The notes under the pieces were generated by a model. It saw only the letters and a list, made by a program, of their open reading frames with translations. It was not told where the DNA came from and ran no database searches. The translations under genes were made by a program, and so were the position numbers. A DNA stretch of 64,000 nt, taken from DASSBG01 sp963800395. GTDB taxonomy: Bacteria; Pseudomonadota; Gammaproteobacteria; Xanthomonadales; Rhodanobacteraceae. Location of the stretch: positions 62,001 through 126,000 of the forward strand of contig CAWDBD010000003.1 of assembly GCA_963800395.1 (NCBI GenBank). Reading direction: 5' to 3'. Numbering within the stretch: the first letter of the stretch is position 1; every line of letters starts with the position of its first letter. Positions 44,006 to 53,075 of this stretch are shown here, in pieces.

Positions 44006-45220
44006 TCACTTGATGGCGCCCGCCAGATTGAGAATCGGCAGAACGATGGCCATCATGATGACAGCAACCACGGCGGTCATCACCACCGTAGTCAAGGGCA
44101 CCAGGGCCGCCAGCATGCGGTCGAGGCTGTTGCGGACCTCGACATCGAAGGTGTCGGCGACCTTCATCAGCATCGAATCCAGTTCACCCGACTCCTCGCC
44201 CACGCTGATCATCTGCAAGGCCAGCTTGGGGAAACGTTTCGACTGCGACAGCGCAAGGGACAGGCCGCCGCCGGTCTTGACGCTCTCGGTCGCTTCGCGC
44301 ACCGATTCGGCCAGGGCGCTGTTGGCAAGCACCTTCTCGGCGATGGTCAGGGCCGATAACAGCGGCACGCCATTTTTCAGCAATGTGCCCAGCGTGCGTG
44401 CCAGGCGCGCAGTATCGACTTTCTGGCTGATGGTACCGAACATGCGCATTTTCAGCAGGCGCTTGTCGATCTTCAGACGCGCCTCCGGATCGCGCCATTG
44501 ACGGCGAAGCCAGGCGGCACCGAACAAGCCAACCAGCAGCAACAGCCACCAGTAGCCGGACAGGGTGGTACCAATGCCCATGACAATGCGCGTCACCAGC
44601 GGCAGCTCGACGCCCATGTCCTGGAACATGGGCACGAACTGCGGTACCACATAGGTCAGCAGCACGAGCAGCGAGACGAACACCATGCCGACCAGGAACG
44701 CAGGATAGATCAGCGCGTTGATGACGCTGCCGCGCAACTCGTGCGAGCGCTCCATGTAGTCGCCGAGGCGCTTGAGGGTCTGGTCCAGGGAACCGCCTAC
44801 CTCGCCCGCACGCACCATGTTGATGTACAGGCGTGAAAACACGCCGTGCTCTTCCTCCAGCGCCGTGGACAGGGTGGCGCCGCCGCGCACTCGGTCACGC
44901 ACGCGCTCGATCAGGTGCTTGGCCTGTTCGGCCTCGGGCAGTTCCAGCAGTATCTGCAGCGAGCGATCAAGCGGCTGGCCGGCACCCAGCAGGGTCGCCA
45001 GCTGCTGGGTGAACTGCACGATCTGGGCACTGGAGAAGGTCTTGCGCTTGAACATGGCGCGCAGCGCACCGGCGGTATCGCCCTCGGCTTCGCGCGCATC
45101 CAGCGGCAGATGACCGGCCTCCTGCAGCTTGGCAATGACCTCCTCGGTCGAGCCTGCCTCCATTTGCCCATCGAGGTTCTCCCCGGCGGCGGTGACGGCT
45201 TTGTAGCGGTACAGGGTCAT
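44006..45220 (-). CDS. gspF: Type II secretion inner-membrane platform protein GspF
   Basis: A 404-residue polytopic protein with two GspF domains and three membrane segments (residues about 170, 220, 375). Typical segments are QIVQFTQQLATLLGAGQPLD, FSRLYINMVRAGEVGG and VGEESGELDSML. The start MTLYRYKA at 45220 is conserved; the frame upstream is repeat. Separated from gspE by a 372-bp gap holding a heptad element. Confidence 0.94.
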   Translation of the reverse strand: MTLYRYKAVTAAGENLDGQMEAGSTEEVIAKLQEAGHLPLDAREAEGDTAGALRAMFKRKTFSSAQIVQFTQQLATLLGAGQPLDRSLQILLELPEAEQAKHLIERVRDRVRGGATLSTALEEEHGVFSRLYINMVRAGEVGGSLDQTLKRLGDYMERSHELRGSVINALIYPAFLVGMVFVSLLVLLTYVVPQFVPMFQDMGVELPLVTRIVMGIGTTLSGYWWLLLLVGLFGAAWLRRQWRDPEARLKIDKRLLKMRMFGTISQKVDTARLARTLGTLLKNGVPLLSALTIAEKVLANSALAESVREATESVKTGGGLSLALSQSKRFPKLALQMISVGEESGELDSMLMKVADTFDVEVRNSLDRMLAALVPLTTVVMTAVVAVIMMAIVLPILNLAGAIK

Positions 45221-45262
45221 GCGGCGGCCCGGTGGGGTTGGGGGGCGGCGGGTGTTGGTGTG

Positions 45263-45533
45263 TGGACTCGGGACTCGGGACTCGGGACTCGGGACTCGAG
45301 CCCAGCGGTCCGGGGAAGTGCTCGGAGTGTGGACGAAAACGGAGAAGCTGCTTGCTTCCGGCAGAATCCCGTCTCTTTCTCCCCCTGCAAGCAAGGGGAG
45401 ATGTCAGCTCGGATCTGCGAGATTCGGCTTTTCCGAGTCCCGAGTCCCGAGTCCCGAGTCCCGGCTTCAACGAGTCCCGAGTCCCGAGTCGCGGTTTCAT
45501 CGAGTCCCGAGTCCCGAGTCCCGAGTCCCGGTC
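45263..45533. repeat. Inverted pair of GGGACTC heptad arrays, gspE/gspF junction
   Basis: Left arm 45263-45300 (about five GGGACTC units), right arm 45433-45533 (about ten GAGTCCC units in three blocks). Centre has CTCCCCCTGCAAGCAAGGGG and ends GGCTTTTCCGAGTCCC, the same border as at 43314 and 11371. Both arms satisfy the quadruplex rule, on opposite strands. It lies in the middle of an otherwise compact operon. Confidence 0.92.
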
Positions 45534-45592
45534 CGGACACACCACGCGCCAGCGCGCGCTCCAGAACTGGCCATCGAAATCCGGACATGCCG

Positions 45593-47338
45593 CTACCCCT
45601 CCTGCGTCACACGCAGGACTTCCTCGATGGTGGTGACGCCGCCCAGGGCCTTGACCAGGCCATCTTCGTACATGGTGCGCATGCCATCCTCGCGCGCCTG
45701 GTTCTCGATATCGCTCATGCCGGCATGGCTCATGATCTGGCGGCGGATGGCGTCGGACATGACCAGGAACTCCATGATCGTGGTGCGGCCGAAATAGCCC
45801 GACGGGTTGCCCTGTGTCGGCACCGGCTTGTACAGCTGGATCGGACGCTGGTCGGTGAACTTGTCGAGCTTGTATTCGCTGATCAATTCCGGCTGCGGCG
45901 TGAATGCCTCGGAATGATCGGCATCCAGGCGCCGCACCAGGCGCTGGGCCAGGATGCCGTTGATGGTGGAGGTCAGCAGGTAATCCTCCACGCCCATGTC
46001 GAGCATGCGGGTGATGCCGCCGGCGGCATTGTTGGTATGCAGGGTGGACAGCACCAGATGGCCGGTCAGGGCCGACTGGATGGCGATGCGCGCGGTCTCC
46101 AGATCGCGCATTTCGCCGATCATGATGATGTCCGGATCCTGGCGCACGATCGAGCGCAAGGCATGACTGAAATCGAGCCCGATCTGCGGTTTGGCCTGAA
46201 TCTGGTTGATGCCCTCGATCTGGTATTCGACCGGGTCCTCGACGGTGATGATCTTGACGTCGGCGGTATTGAGCTTGCTGAGCGCGGTGTACAGCGTGGT
46301 GGTCTTGCCCGAGCCGGTCGGGCCGGTGACGAGCAGGATGCCGTGCGGCAGTTCCAGCACGTCGATGAACTTGGACAGGAACTGGTCGGTGAAACCCAGC
46401 TTGTGGAAATCGAACACGATCGCTTCACGATCGAGAATACGCATCACCACCGACTCGCCGTGCGCGGTGGGCACGGTCGATACACGCAAGTCCAGTTCCT
46501 TGCCCTGCACGCGGATCATGATGCGGCCATCCTGCGGCAGGCGGCGCTCGGCGATGTTGAGCTTGGCCATGATCTTGACGCGGCTGATGATGGCGGCGGT
46601 GGAACTGGATGGCGGTGATTCCACTTCGTGCAATACGCCGTCAATGCGGTAGCGCACCTTGAGCCGGTTCTCGAACGGCTCGATATGGATATCCGAGGCA
46701 CGCTGTTCGACGGCGCGCTGGATCACCAGATTGACCAGGCGGATGACCGGGGCCTCGGAAGCCAGGTCCCGCAGGTGCTCGACATCGTCTTCGCCACGGG
46801 CATCCTCGGCCAGGTTCTCGACGATGGTGCCCATGGCCGAACGGCCCTGTCCGTAATAGCGCTCGATGACGTCATCCAGCTCGCTGCGCAGGCCGATTGC
46901 CACACGGCATGGTTTGCCGACCGCCAGTTGCGCCGCCTCGATGGCGTAGCTGTCGGCCGGGTCGGCTACCAGCAGGTCGACGCCGTTGTCGTCTTCGTCA
47001 AACGGCACCAAATGATGCTGCTTCATGAAACGCACCGACATCTGTACGTCGGCAGGCGGTGCATCGGGCAGATCACCCACTGCCTTGAGCGGCAGATCCA
47101 GCAATTCGGCGGTCGACTCGGCCATGACCCGCTCGGACACCAGGCCCAGGCGCGCCAGCAAAGCGCTCAGGCTGCCGTCCTCGGGCGACTCCTGGCGCAC
47201 GCGGCGCGCACGCACCAGATCGTTCTCCTTCAGCCGACCGCGCTCGACCAGAAACTGGCAAATGCGCTCGTCCACCGAGGGTGGCAGGCTCGCCGCATCA
47301 CGCGGCTTGTCGGTTGCTGGGGCGGCTTCAGTGACCAT
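45593..47338 (-). CDS. gspE: Type II secretion ATPase GspE (XpsE)
   Basis: A 581-residue cytoplasmic hexameric ATPase. N-terminal MshEN-like domain (residues about 20-170), then the N2 and RecA-like domains: Walker A GPTGSGKTTT, IITVEDPVEYQIEG, Walker B IMIGEMRDLETA and STLHTNNAAGG. In the C-terminal domain, where most GspE proteins have four zinc-binding Cys between the ILAQRLVR and GYFGR motifs, no Cys is found. First gene of the gsp run; 18 bp after the membrane-protein gene. Confidence 0.95.
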   Translation of the reverse strand: MVTEAAPATDKPRDAASLPPSVDERICQFLVERGRLKENDLVRARRVRQESPEDGSLSALLARLGLVSERVMAESTAELLDLPLKAVGDLPDAPPADVQMSVRFMKQHHLVPFDEDDNGVDLLVADPADSYAIEAAQLAVGKPCRVAIGLRSELDDVIERYYGQGRSAMGTIVENLAEDARGEDDVEHLRDLASEAPVIRLVNLVIQRAVEQRASDIHIEPFENRLKVRYRIDGVLHEVESPPSSSTAAIISRVKIMAKLNIAERRLPQDGRIMIRVQGKELDLRVSTVPTAHGESVVMRILDREAIVFDFHKLGFTDQFLSKFIDVLELPHGILLVTGPTGSGKTTTLYTALSKLNTADVKIITVEDPVEYQIEGINQIQAKPQIGLDFSHALRSIVRQDPDIIMIGEMRDLETARIAIQSALTGHLVLSTLHTNNAAGGITRMLDMGVEDYLLTSTINGILAQRLVRRLDADHSEAFTPQPELISEYKLDKFTDQRPIQLYKPVPTQGNPSGYFGRTTIMEFLVMSDAIRRQIMSHAGMSDIENQAREDGMRTMYEDGLVKALGGVTTIEEVLRVTQEG

Positions 47339-47356
47339 GATGCATCCTTTGACCGC

Positions 47357-47977
47357 CTAGGGCGCGGCCGGTTCCTCGTGAGCTTGATCTTCACTGCGCC
47401 CCAGTTTGTCGATAAAGCGGCGATTGAGCAGAATCCACAGCACCACCGGAACCACGGCAGGCAGAATGAGATATCCGAACTGGTAGCACAGTGCCACCAC
47501 ATCCGGCGAAAGGCCAGCCGCCTTGGCCGCCGCCGCGCCTTGCGAGCCGGCATCGAAGACCACCAGCTTCAGGGCACCGGTGATCATGCCGAATGTCTGC
47601 ACCAGCCACAACACGGGCAGCACGATCAGGCATTGCAGGGTGCGTTGCCAGGGGGTCAGATGGGTGGCCATGGCCAGACCGAAGAACAGCGGCAGGCTGT
47701 AGCCGTACACCATCGGGCTGAGATCAAATATCAACTGCCCCAGGGCCTTGCTGCCCGGCTGCTGGACCATGATGCCGGTGACTGCCTGCCAGTCGGCACC
47801 TGAATGGCTGGCGCCATCAAACAGTGCCGGAAACAGACCGGAAAGGACCCAGCCACTGAGTTGGCCCGGCACCCAGACCAGCGCCGAGGACAGTACCGAC
47901 CAGCCCAGAAAAGCCAACGGCAGCCAGACCACGACGGCCAGCAGGAAGCGCTTCAGGCGCCGGCTGTCAGCGCTCAT
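47357..47977 (-). CDS. Integral membrane protein, exosortase-H-associated-like
   Basis: A 206-residue protein with about five membrane helices. The segments FDLSPMVYGYSLPLFFGLAM and LCYQFGYLILPAVVPVVLW, followed by LNRRF, agree with my memory of the membrane protein encoded next to exosortase XrtH. No exosortase gene is in the window, so it may only belong to that fold. It overlaps purL by 11 bp and precedes gspE by 18 bp, so it is probably co-transcribed with the secretion operon. Confidence 0.65.
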   Translation of the reverse strand: MSADSRRLKRFLLAVVVWLPLAFLGWSVLSSALVWVPGQLSGWVLSGLFPALFDGASHSGADWQAVTGIMVQQPGSKALGQLIFDLSPMVYGYSLPLFFGLAMATHLTPWQRTLQCLIVLPVLWLVQTFGMITGALKLVVFDAGSQGAAAAKAAGLSPDVVALCYQFGYLILPAVVPVVLWILLNRRFIDKLGRSEDQAHEEPAAP

Positions 47978-50900
47978 CGTCGCCGTCCTCGGTCGAGCCC
48001 CCTACCCATACGCGGGCATTGCGGAAGATGCGCGTCCAAGGCGAATCCTCGCCCCAGGCGCGCGGATGCCAGGACATCTGCACACTGCGAAACACGCGCT
48101 CGGGGTGCGGCATCATGATCAGCACACGACCCTCGGCGGCATGGAAGCCGGTCAGTCCGGCAGGCGACCCGTTGGGATTGAGCGGGTACTGCGTGGTGAC
48201 CTTGCCGTGATTGTCGACGTAGCGCAGGCAACCGCCGGATTTCGCGGGCTTGCGGCTTTTCGGCCAGTCGGCACGGCCCTCGCCATGCGCCACCACGACC
48301 GGCAGCAGCGAACCGGCCATGCCCTTGAGAAAAATGCTGGGAGACTCGACCACTTCCACCGTCGACAGGCGCGCCTCGTATTGTTCGGAGCGATTGCGCT
48401 CGAAATTCGGCCAGTGCTCGGCACCGGGAATCAGGTCGGCGAGATGGGAGAACATCTGGCAGCCGTTGCACACCGCAAGCGCGAACCGGTCGCGGTTGGC
48501 GAAATAGGCTGCGAACTGGTCACGCAGGGCCTCGTCATACAGGATCGAGGTGGACCAGCCGCGCCCGGCGCCGAGCACGTCGCCGTAGGAAAAGCCGCCG
48601 CAGGCGGCCAGGCCGGCAAACTCGTCGAGCTTGTGGCGACCGTCTTTCAGGTCGCTCATGTGCACGTCCACCGGCTCGAAACCGGCGCGGCTGAATGCCG
48701 CCGCCATTTCCGTTTCGCCGTTGACACCCTGCTCGCGCAGCACCGCCACGCGCGGCCGGACGCCCTTGGAGATATACGCTGCGGCGATATCGTCATCAGC
48801 GTCAAACGTCAGCCTGGGGCTCAGACCCGGATCATCGTCAGCCACCCGCCAGACCTGTTCGGAGTCCGCGCAGTCCGGGTTGTCACGCCCCTTCTGCATG
48901 ACATGACTGGTCTCGGTCCAGATACTGAACAAGTCGTTCCAACGCCATTTCTGCAACAGCTCGCCACCCAGCATCACGCGAATGCCCAGCTTGCTGCGTG
49001 GGTGGCCGACGACCAGGGCCATGTCGCCCAGGCCATGCTTGTCGACCAGGTCCTGAAAGGCATCGTGCTTGTCACTGGCGACCTGCACCACCACGCCCAG
49101 CTCTTCGTTGAACAAGGCACGCAGGCTGGCCTCGCCCCAGCCATCGAGGTTGATCTCCAGACCGCAATGGCTGGCAAAGGCCATTTCCAGCAGGGTCACC
49201 AGGGCGCCGCCGTCCGAACGGTCGTGATAGGCCAGCAGCAGATCCTGCTCACGGGCCTCGTGAATGAGGTCGGCGAGTGCCTTCAATCGCTCGGGATCGT
49301 CCAGATCCGGCGCCAGGCCACCAAAGCGCTCAAACACCTGGGTCAGCGCCGAAGCGCCCAGGCGTGACTGGCCGGCGCCCAGATCGATGAGCCATAGCTC
49401 GCTTTGGCCGTGCTCGAGATCCAGCACCGGCGTCAAGGTTCGGCGCGCATCGGTAACGCGCGCAAACGCGCTCACGATCAGCGATACCGGTGCTGCGGTA
49501 ACCTGGGTCTCGCCCTGGTGATTCCAGCGCACCTGCATCGACAGCGAATCCTTGCCCACCGGGATCGAAATGCCCAGCGCCGGGCACAATTCATGCCCCA
49601 CCGCTTCCACCGCCGCAAACAGATCGGCATCGTCATGCTCGAAGCCGGCCGCCGCCATCCAGTTGCAGGAAAGGCGCACCTGATCCAGGCCCTCGATCGG
49701 TGCCGCCAGAAGGTTGGTCAGCGCCTCACCAACCGCCATGCGCGCGGCGCTGGCGCTATTGAGAACCGCAACAGGGGTTCGTTCGGCCATCACCATGGCC
49801 TCACCGGCATATCCTGAGAAATCACTCAGGGTGACCGCACAATCGGCAACCGGTACCTGCCAGGGCCCCACCATCGGGTCCCGCGCCACCAGTCCGCCGA
49901 CGCTGCGATCGCCGATGGTAATGAGAAAACTCTTGGAGCCCACGGCCGGCAGACGCAGTACCCGCTCGACCGCGTCCTCCAGCGCAACTCCGGTCAGGTC
50001 CGGCACCAGATCCTCGCGGGTCTCGCGGCTGAGCGCCGTGATCGATGTCCTGGGGGTATTGCCGAACAGCACATCCATGGGCAGGTCAATGGCGGCACCG
50101 GACGCTTTATCGTCATCGGCACCGTGCAGAAGCAGCCGACGCTCCTCGGTAGCCTCGCCGACCACTGCAAACGGACAGCGCTCGCGCTCGCAGATGGCTT
50201 CAAAGCGTTCCAGGTCATCCGGGCGCAGCGCCAGTACATAGCGCTCCTGTGATTCATTGCACCACAACTGCATCGGGCTCATCGACGGATCATCGGTGGG
50301 GATGGCTGCGACCGAAATCCGGCCACCGACGCCACTGTCATTGAGCAGTTCGGGTATCGCATTGGACAGGCCACCAGCACCCACATCGTGAATGCTGACA
50401 ATGGGGGTGGTCTCGCCCATCGCGCAGCAGGCGTTGATCACCGTCTGGCAGCGCCGCTGCATCTCCGGGTTGTCCCGCTGCACCGACGCGAAGTCCAGAT
50501 CCTCGCTGGATGCGCCGGCCGCTTGCGAGGACGCGGCACCGCCACCCAATCCGATCAGCATCGACGGGCCGCCCAGGATAATCACCTTGTCGCCCGGCTC
50601 GAGCGCGTTCTTTTCCACCAGCGGCGGGCGCACGGATGCCAGGCCGCCCGCAATCATGATCGGCTTGTCGTAGCCTCGCCGGCCATCAACTTTGCCGGTA
50701 TCGTGCTCGAAGCTGCGGAAATAGCCACCCACGCAAGGCCGGCCGAACTCGTTGTTGAAGGCCGCCGCACCCAGCGGTGCGTCGCGCATGATGGTCCATG
50801 CATCAGCAAAGCGCGGCGGCAGGGGCCGGGGGTGTTCCCATGGCCGCACGTTTCCCGGCATGCGCAGGTGCGAGACACTGAAGCCGGTCATGCCGGCCTT

Positions 50901-51851
50901 GGGCTTGCCACCACGGCCTACTGCGCCTTCATCGCGAATCTCGCCGCCAGCACCGGTGGCCGCACCCGGCCAGGGTGCTATCGCGGTGGGGTGGTTGTGC
51001 GTTTCCACCTTGATCGCGTAGTGAATGTCCTCTTCGCTTGTGCGCCAGATCCCTGAATCGGCATCCGGGGCCCAGTAGTGGCCATGGTTGCCGGAGATGA
51101 CCGCTGCATTGTCGGAATAGGCGCTCAGGGTGTGCTCCGGCGACTGCGCGTGGGTATGCCGGATCATGCCGAACAGGCTGTCCTCGCGCGGCTGACCATC
51201 GAGGGTCCAGTCGGCGTTGAAGTACTTGTGCCGGCAATGCTCGGAGTTTGCCTGCGCAAACATCATCAGCTCGGCGTCGGTGGGGTCGCGCCCCAGCTCA
51301 CGGTAGCGCTCGATCAGGTAGTCGATCTCCTGATCGTTGAGCGCCAGGCCATAGTCGCGATTGGCCTCGGCCAGGGCCGCGCGCGGATCATCGCCCAGGG
51401 CAATGCGCCCCAGTTCGGCCGCCGCGCCGGCATCGAACACCGCACCCATCTGGTCAAGCGAATGGATGACCGATTCGGTCATCGGATCATGCAGCACGGC
51501 GGCCGCAGCATCCTCATCGCCACCGTCCCGCCAGTTGAGCTCATAGGCGATCGCGCGCACGACCTGCCGCACATCCACACCGGCGCCGTTGAGGATCTCG
51601 GTGGCCTTGGATGTCCAGGGGGAGATGGTGCCGAAACGGGGTACCACCCAGAGCGAGGCCTGTTCGGGATCCCCATCCTTGCAGCGCAGGATGTCGCACA
51701 AGCGCTGGCGCTCGGCAGCTCCGGGATCGGCATCAAGCAGATATACAAACCAGGATCGCACGCACACGGCGCCAGCAGCCCCGCCAAGGCGCTGATTGAG
51801 ACTGTCAATGCGAAATGAGGAAAGGGCAGACTGCCCGTCAAAGACGATCAT
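47967..51851 (-). CDS. purL: Phosphoribosylformylglycinamidine synthase
   Basis: A 1294-residue single-chain enzyme of purine synthesis (FGAR to FGAM with glutamine and ATP), almost the size of E. coli PurL. The AIRS-like domains show HNHPTAIAPWPGAATGAGGE and MSPMQLWCNESQERYVLAL. The C-terminal glutaminase has the catalytic Cys in LAVCNGCQMFSHL and His in MMPHPERVFR. Upstream is dsbC with a terminator, so transcription probably begins in the 139-bp gap. Confidence 0.97.
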   Translation of the reverse strand: MIVFDGQSALSSFRIDSLNQRLGGAAGAVCVRSWFVYLLDADPGAAERQRLCDILRCKDGDPEQASLWVVPRFGTISPWTSKATEILNGAGVDVRQVVRAIAYELNWRDGGDEDAAAAVLHDPMTESVIHSLDQMGAVFDAGAAAELGRIALGDDPRAALAEANRDYGLALNDQEIDYLIERYRELGRDPTDAELMMFAQANSEHCRHKYFNADWTLDGQPREDSLFGMIRHTHAQSPEHTLSAYSDNAAVISGNHGHYWAPDADSGIWRTSEEDIHYAIKVETHNHPTAIAPWPGAATGAGGEIRDEGAVGRGGKPKAGMTGFSVSHLRMPGNVRPWEHPRPLPPRFADAWTIMRDAPLGAAAFNNEFGRPCVGGYFRSFEHDTGKVDGRRGYDKPIMIAGGLASVRPPLVEKNALEPGDKVIILGGPSMLIGLGGGAASSQAAGASSEDLDFASVQRDNPEMQRRCQTVINACCAMGETTPIVSIHDVGAGGLSNAIPELLNDSGVGGRISVAAIPTDDPSMSPMQLWCNESQERYVLALRPDDLERFEAICERERCPFAVVGEATEERRLLLHGADDDKASGAAIDLPMDVLFGNTPRTSITALSRETREDLVPDLTGVALEDAVERVLRLPAVGSKSFLITIGDRSVGGLVARDPMVGPWQVPVADCAVTLSDFSGYAGEAMVMAERTPVAVLNSASAARMAVGEALTNLLAAPIEGLDQVRLSCNWMAAAGFEHDDADLFAAVEAVGHELCPALGISIPVGKDSLSMQVRWNHQGETQVTAAPVSLIVSAFARVTDARRTLTPVLDLEHGQSELWLIDLGAGQSRLGASALTQVFERFGGLAPDLDDPERLKALADLIHEAREQDLLLAYHDRSDGGALVTLLEMAFASHCGLEINLDGWGEASLRALFNEELGVVVQVASDKHDAFQDLVDKHGLGDMALVVGHPRSKLGIRVMLGGELLQKWRWNDLFSIWTETSHVMQKGRDNPDCADSEQVWRVADDDPGLSPRLTFDADDDIAAAYISKGVRPRVAVLREQGVNGETEMAAAFSRAGFEPVDVHMSDLKDGRHKLDEFAGLAACGGFSYGDVLGAGRGWSTSILYDEALRDQFAAYFANRDRFALAVCNGCQMFSHLADLIPGAEHWPNFERNRSEQYEARLSTVEVVESPSIFLKGMAGSLLPVVVAHGEGRADWPKSRKPAKSGGCLRYVDNHGKVTTQYPLNPNGSPAGLTGFHAAEGRVLIMMPHPERVFRSVQMSWHPRAWGEDSPWTRIFRNARVWVGGSTEDGDDER

Positions 51852-51870
51852 GCCAAACCGGTAAGCCTGG

Positions 51871-51905
51871 AAAAGCGAAAGGGACCGGCGAGTTTAGCCG
51901 ATCCC
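51871..51905 (-). terminator. Hairpin downstream of dsbC
   Basis: On the minus strand GGGATCGGC / GCCGGTCCC (one mismatch pair) with a 7-base loop, followed by TTTCGCTTTT. It lies between dsbC and purL. Confidence 0.55.
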
Positions 51906-51990
51906 TCGAACACGCGTGAACATCGAGCGGGGGTCGCACCGGCAAACGGAGTCAAGGCCCTGGCGTTGCCCACCCTCCCTGCCGTTGCGC

Positions 51991-52749
51991 TCAACCGCCC
52001 TTGGCGGTTTCCGAACCCCTGCGCGAATCCACTGCCTGCAGTTGCTGCAGCATCTGCGCCGGGGTGAGATAACCACCAATGACCGAGCCGTCATCAGCAA
52101 TGATCGTGGGTGTGCCATTGACGCCCAGACGCTGACCAAGCTGGTATTCCGATGCCACCGGATTGTCGCACTTGGCCGGCTTCGGGCTTGCGCCCATCTT
52201 GGCCTGGGTGAAGGCATCCTTGCGATCGGCTGCGCACCACACCGACACGGCCTTGTCGTAGGAGGGTGAGCCGATGCCGGTGCGCGGGAAGAACAGGTAA
52301 TCGACAGCGATACCGTCCTTGTTGTAGTCGGCGATGTGGCTGTGCAGCTTGCGGCAGTAACCGCAATCGATGTCGGTGAACACCGTGACGTGGTATTTCG
52401 GGTCCTTGGGCGCGAACTCGATATGCTTGGCGGGTGACAGCTTCGCCAGCGCGGCCTTGCGGACCGTGTCCATGCGCGCTGCGGTCAGATCCTTGTGCTG
52501 CGCCAGATCGTACAGGCTGCCCTGCATCAGGTACTTGCCGTCGCCGCTGACGTAGACCACCTGGCCGCTGGCGATCACCGTATACATGCCGGGAAGTGCG
52601 GACTTGTCGATGGACTCGATCCTGGCTGCCGGCACCAGCTTGTGAATGGCGTCGGTGATGGTCCTGGTGGTCTGGGCATCGGTCGCCATGGCGCTGCCGG
52701 CCACCAGGGTCAACGCAAGGGCGGGGATCAGTTTGTTCAGCTTGTTCAT
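51991..52749 (-). CDS. dsbC: Thiol:disulfide interchange protein DsbC
   Basis: A 252-residue periplasmic disulfide isomerase. Signal peptide MNKLNKLIPALALTLVAGSAMA, an N-terminal dimerisation domain (VYVSGDGKYLMQGSLYDL) and a thioredoxin domain with CGYC in FTDIDCGYCRKLH and cis-Pro in NGTPTII. Type II secretion substrates often need such folding. The start at 52749 was chosen for the signal peptide. Confidence 0.95.
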   Translation of the reverse strand: MNKLNKLIPALALTLVAGSAMATDAQTTRTITDAIHKLVPAARIESIDKSALPGMYTVIASGQVVYVSGDGKYLMQGSLYDLAQHKDLTAARMDTVRKAALAKLSPAKHIEFAPKDPKYHVTVFTDIDCGYCRKLHSHIADYNKDGIAVDYLFFPRTGIGSPSYDKAVSVWCAADRKDAFTQAKMGASPKPAKCDNPVASEYQLGQRLGVNGTPTIIADDGSVIGGYLTPAQMLQQLQAVDSRRGSETAKGG

Positions 52750-53075
52750 GGCAAATCTCTTGAAATTCGGTTTTTCGGAACCGCAATCACGCTCTGCGGA
52801 GGACATTCAGCAGACCGGAAAGACGAGGTCTCGATTACAGGCAACACGCATCATTATCACACGAAGCCACGTTGCGGGCATGTGGCTTGGACCACAATCT
52901 GGCGGCAGTGTTCCGGCATTTTTCGCGACTTCACGGCCGGCGAACGTGGTTTCCCGTGAATCCTGCCACTCCACTGCGGGCCCCGGAACACCGGTGATCC
53001 ACCCCTGCGCCAGCGGCATAATGGGCAGAAATCGTCGATGACGCCAGGCGGCACGATAAAGGCTGATGGCCTTAT
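52750..53075. other. Gap between xerD and dsbC
   Basis: A 326-bp stretch. A small hairpin AAGGC / GCCTT right after the xerD stop (about 53053-53072) may end xerD transcription. A TGATAAT at about 52853 on the minus strand could be the dsbC -10. No gene or RNA seen. Confidence 0.45.

Noticed and set aside
51078..51818. Plus-strand frames over purL
   Set aside because: Antisense to invariant PurL motifs; no start site context.
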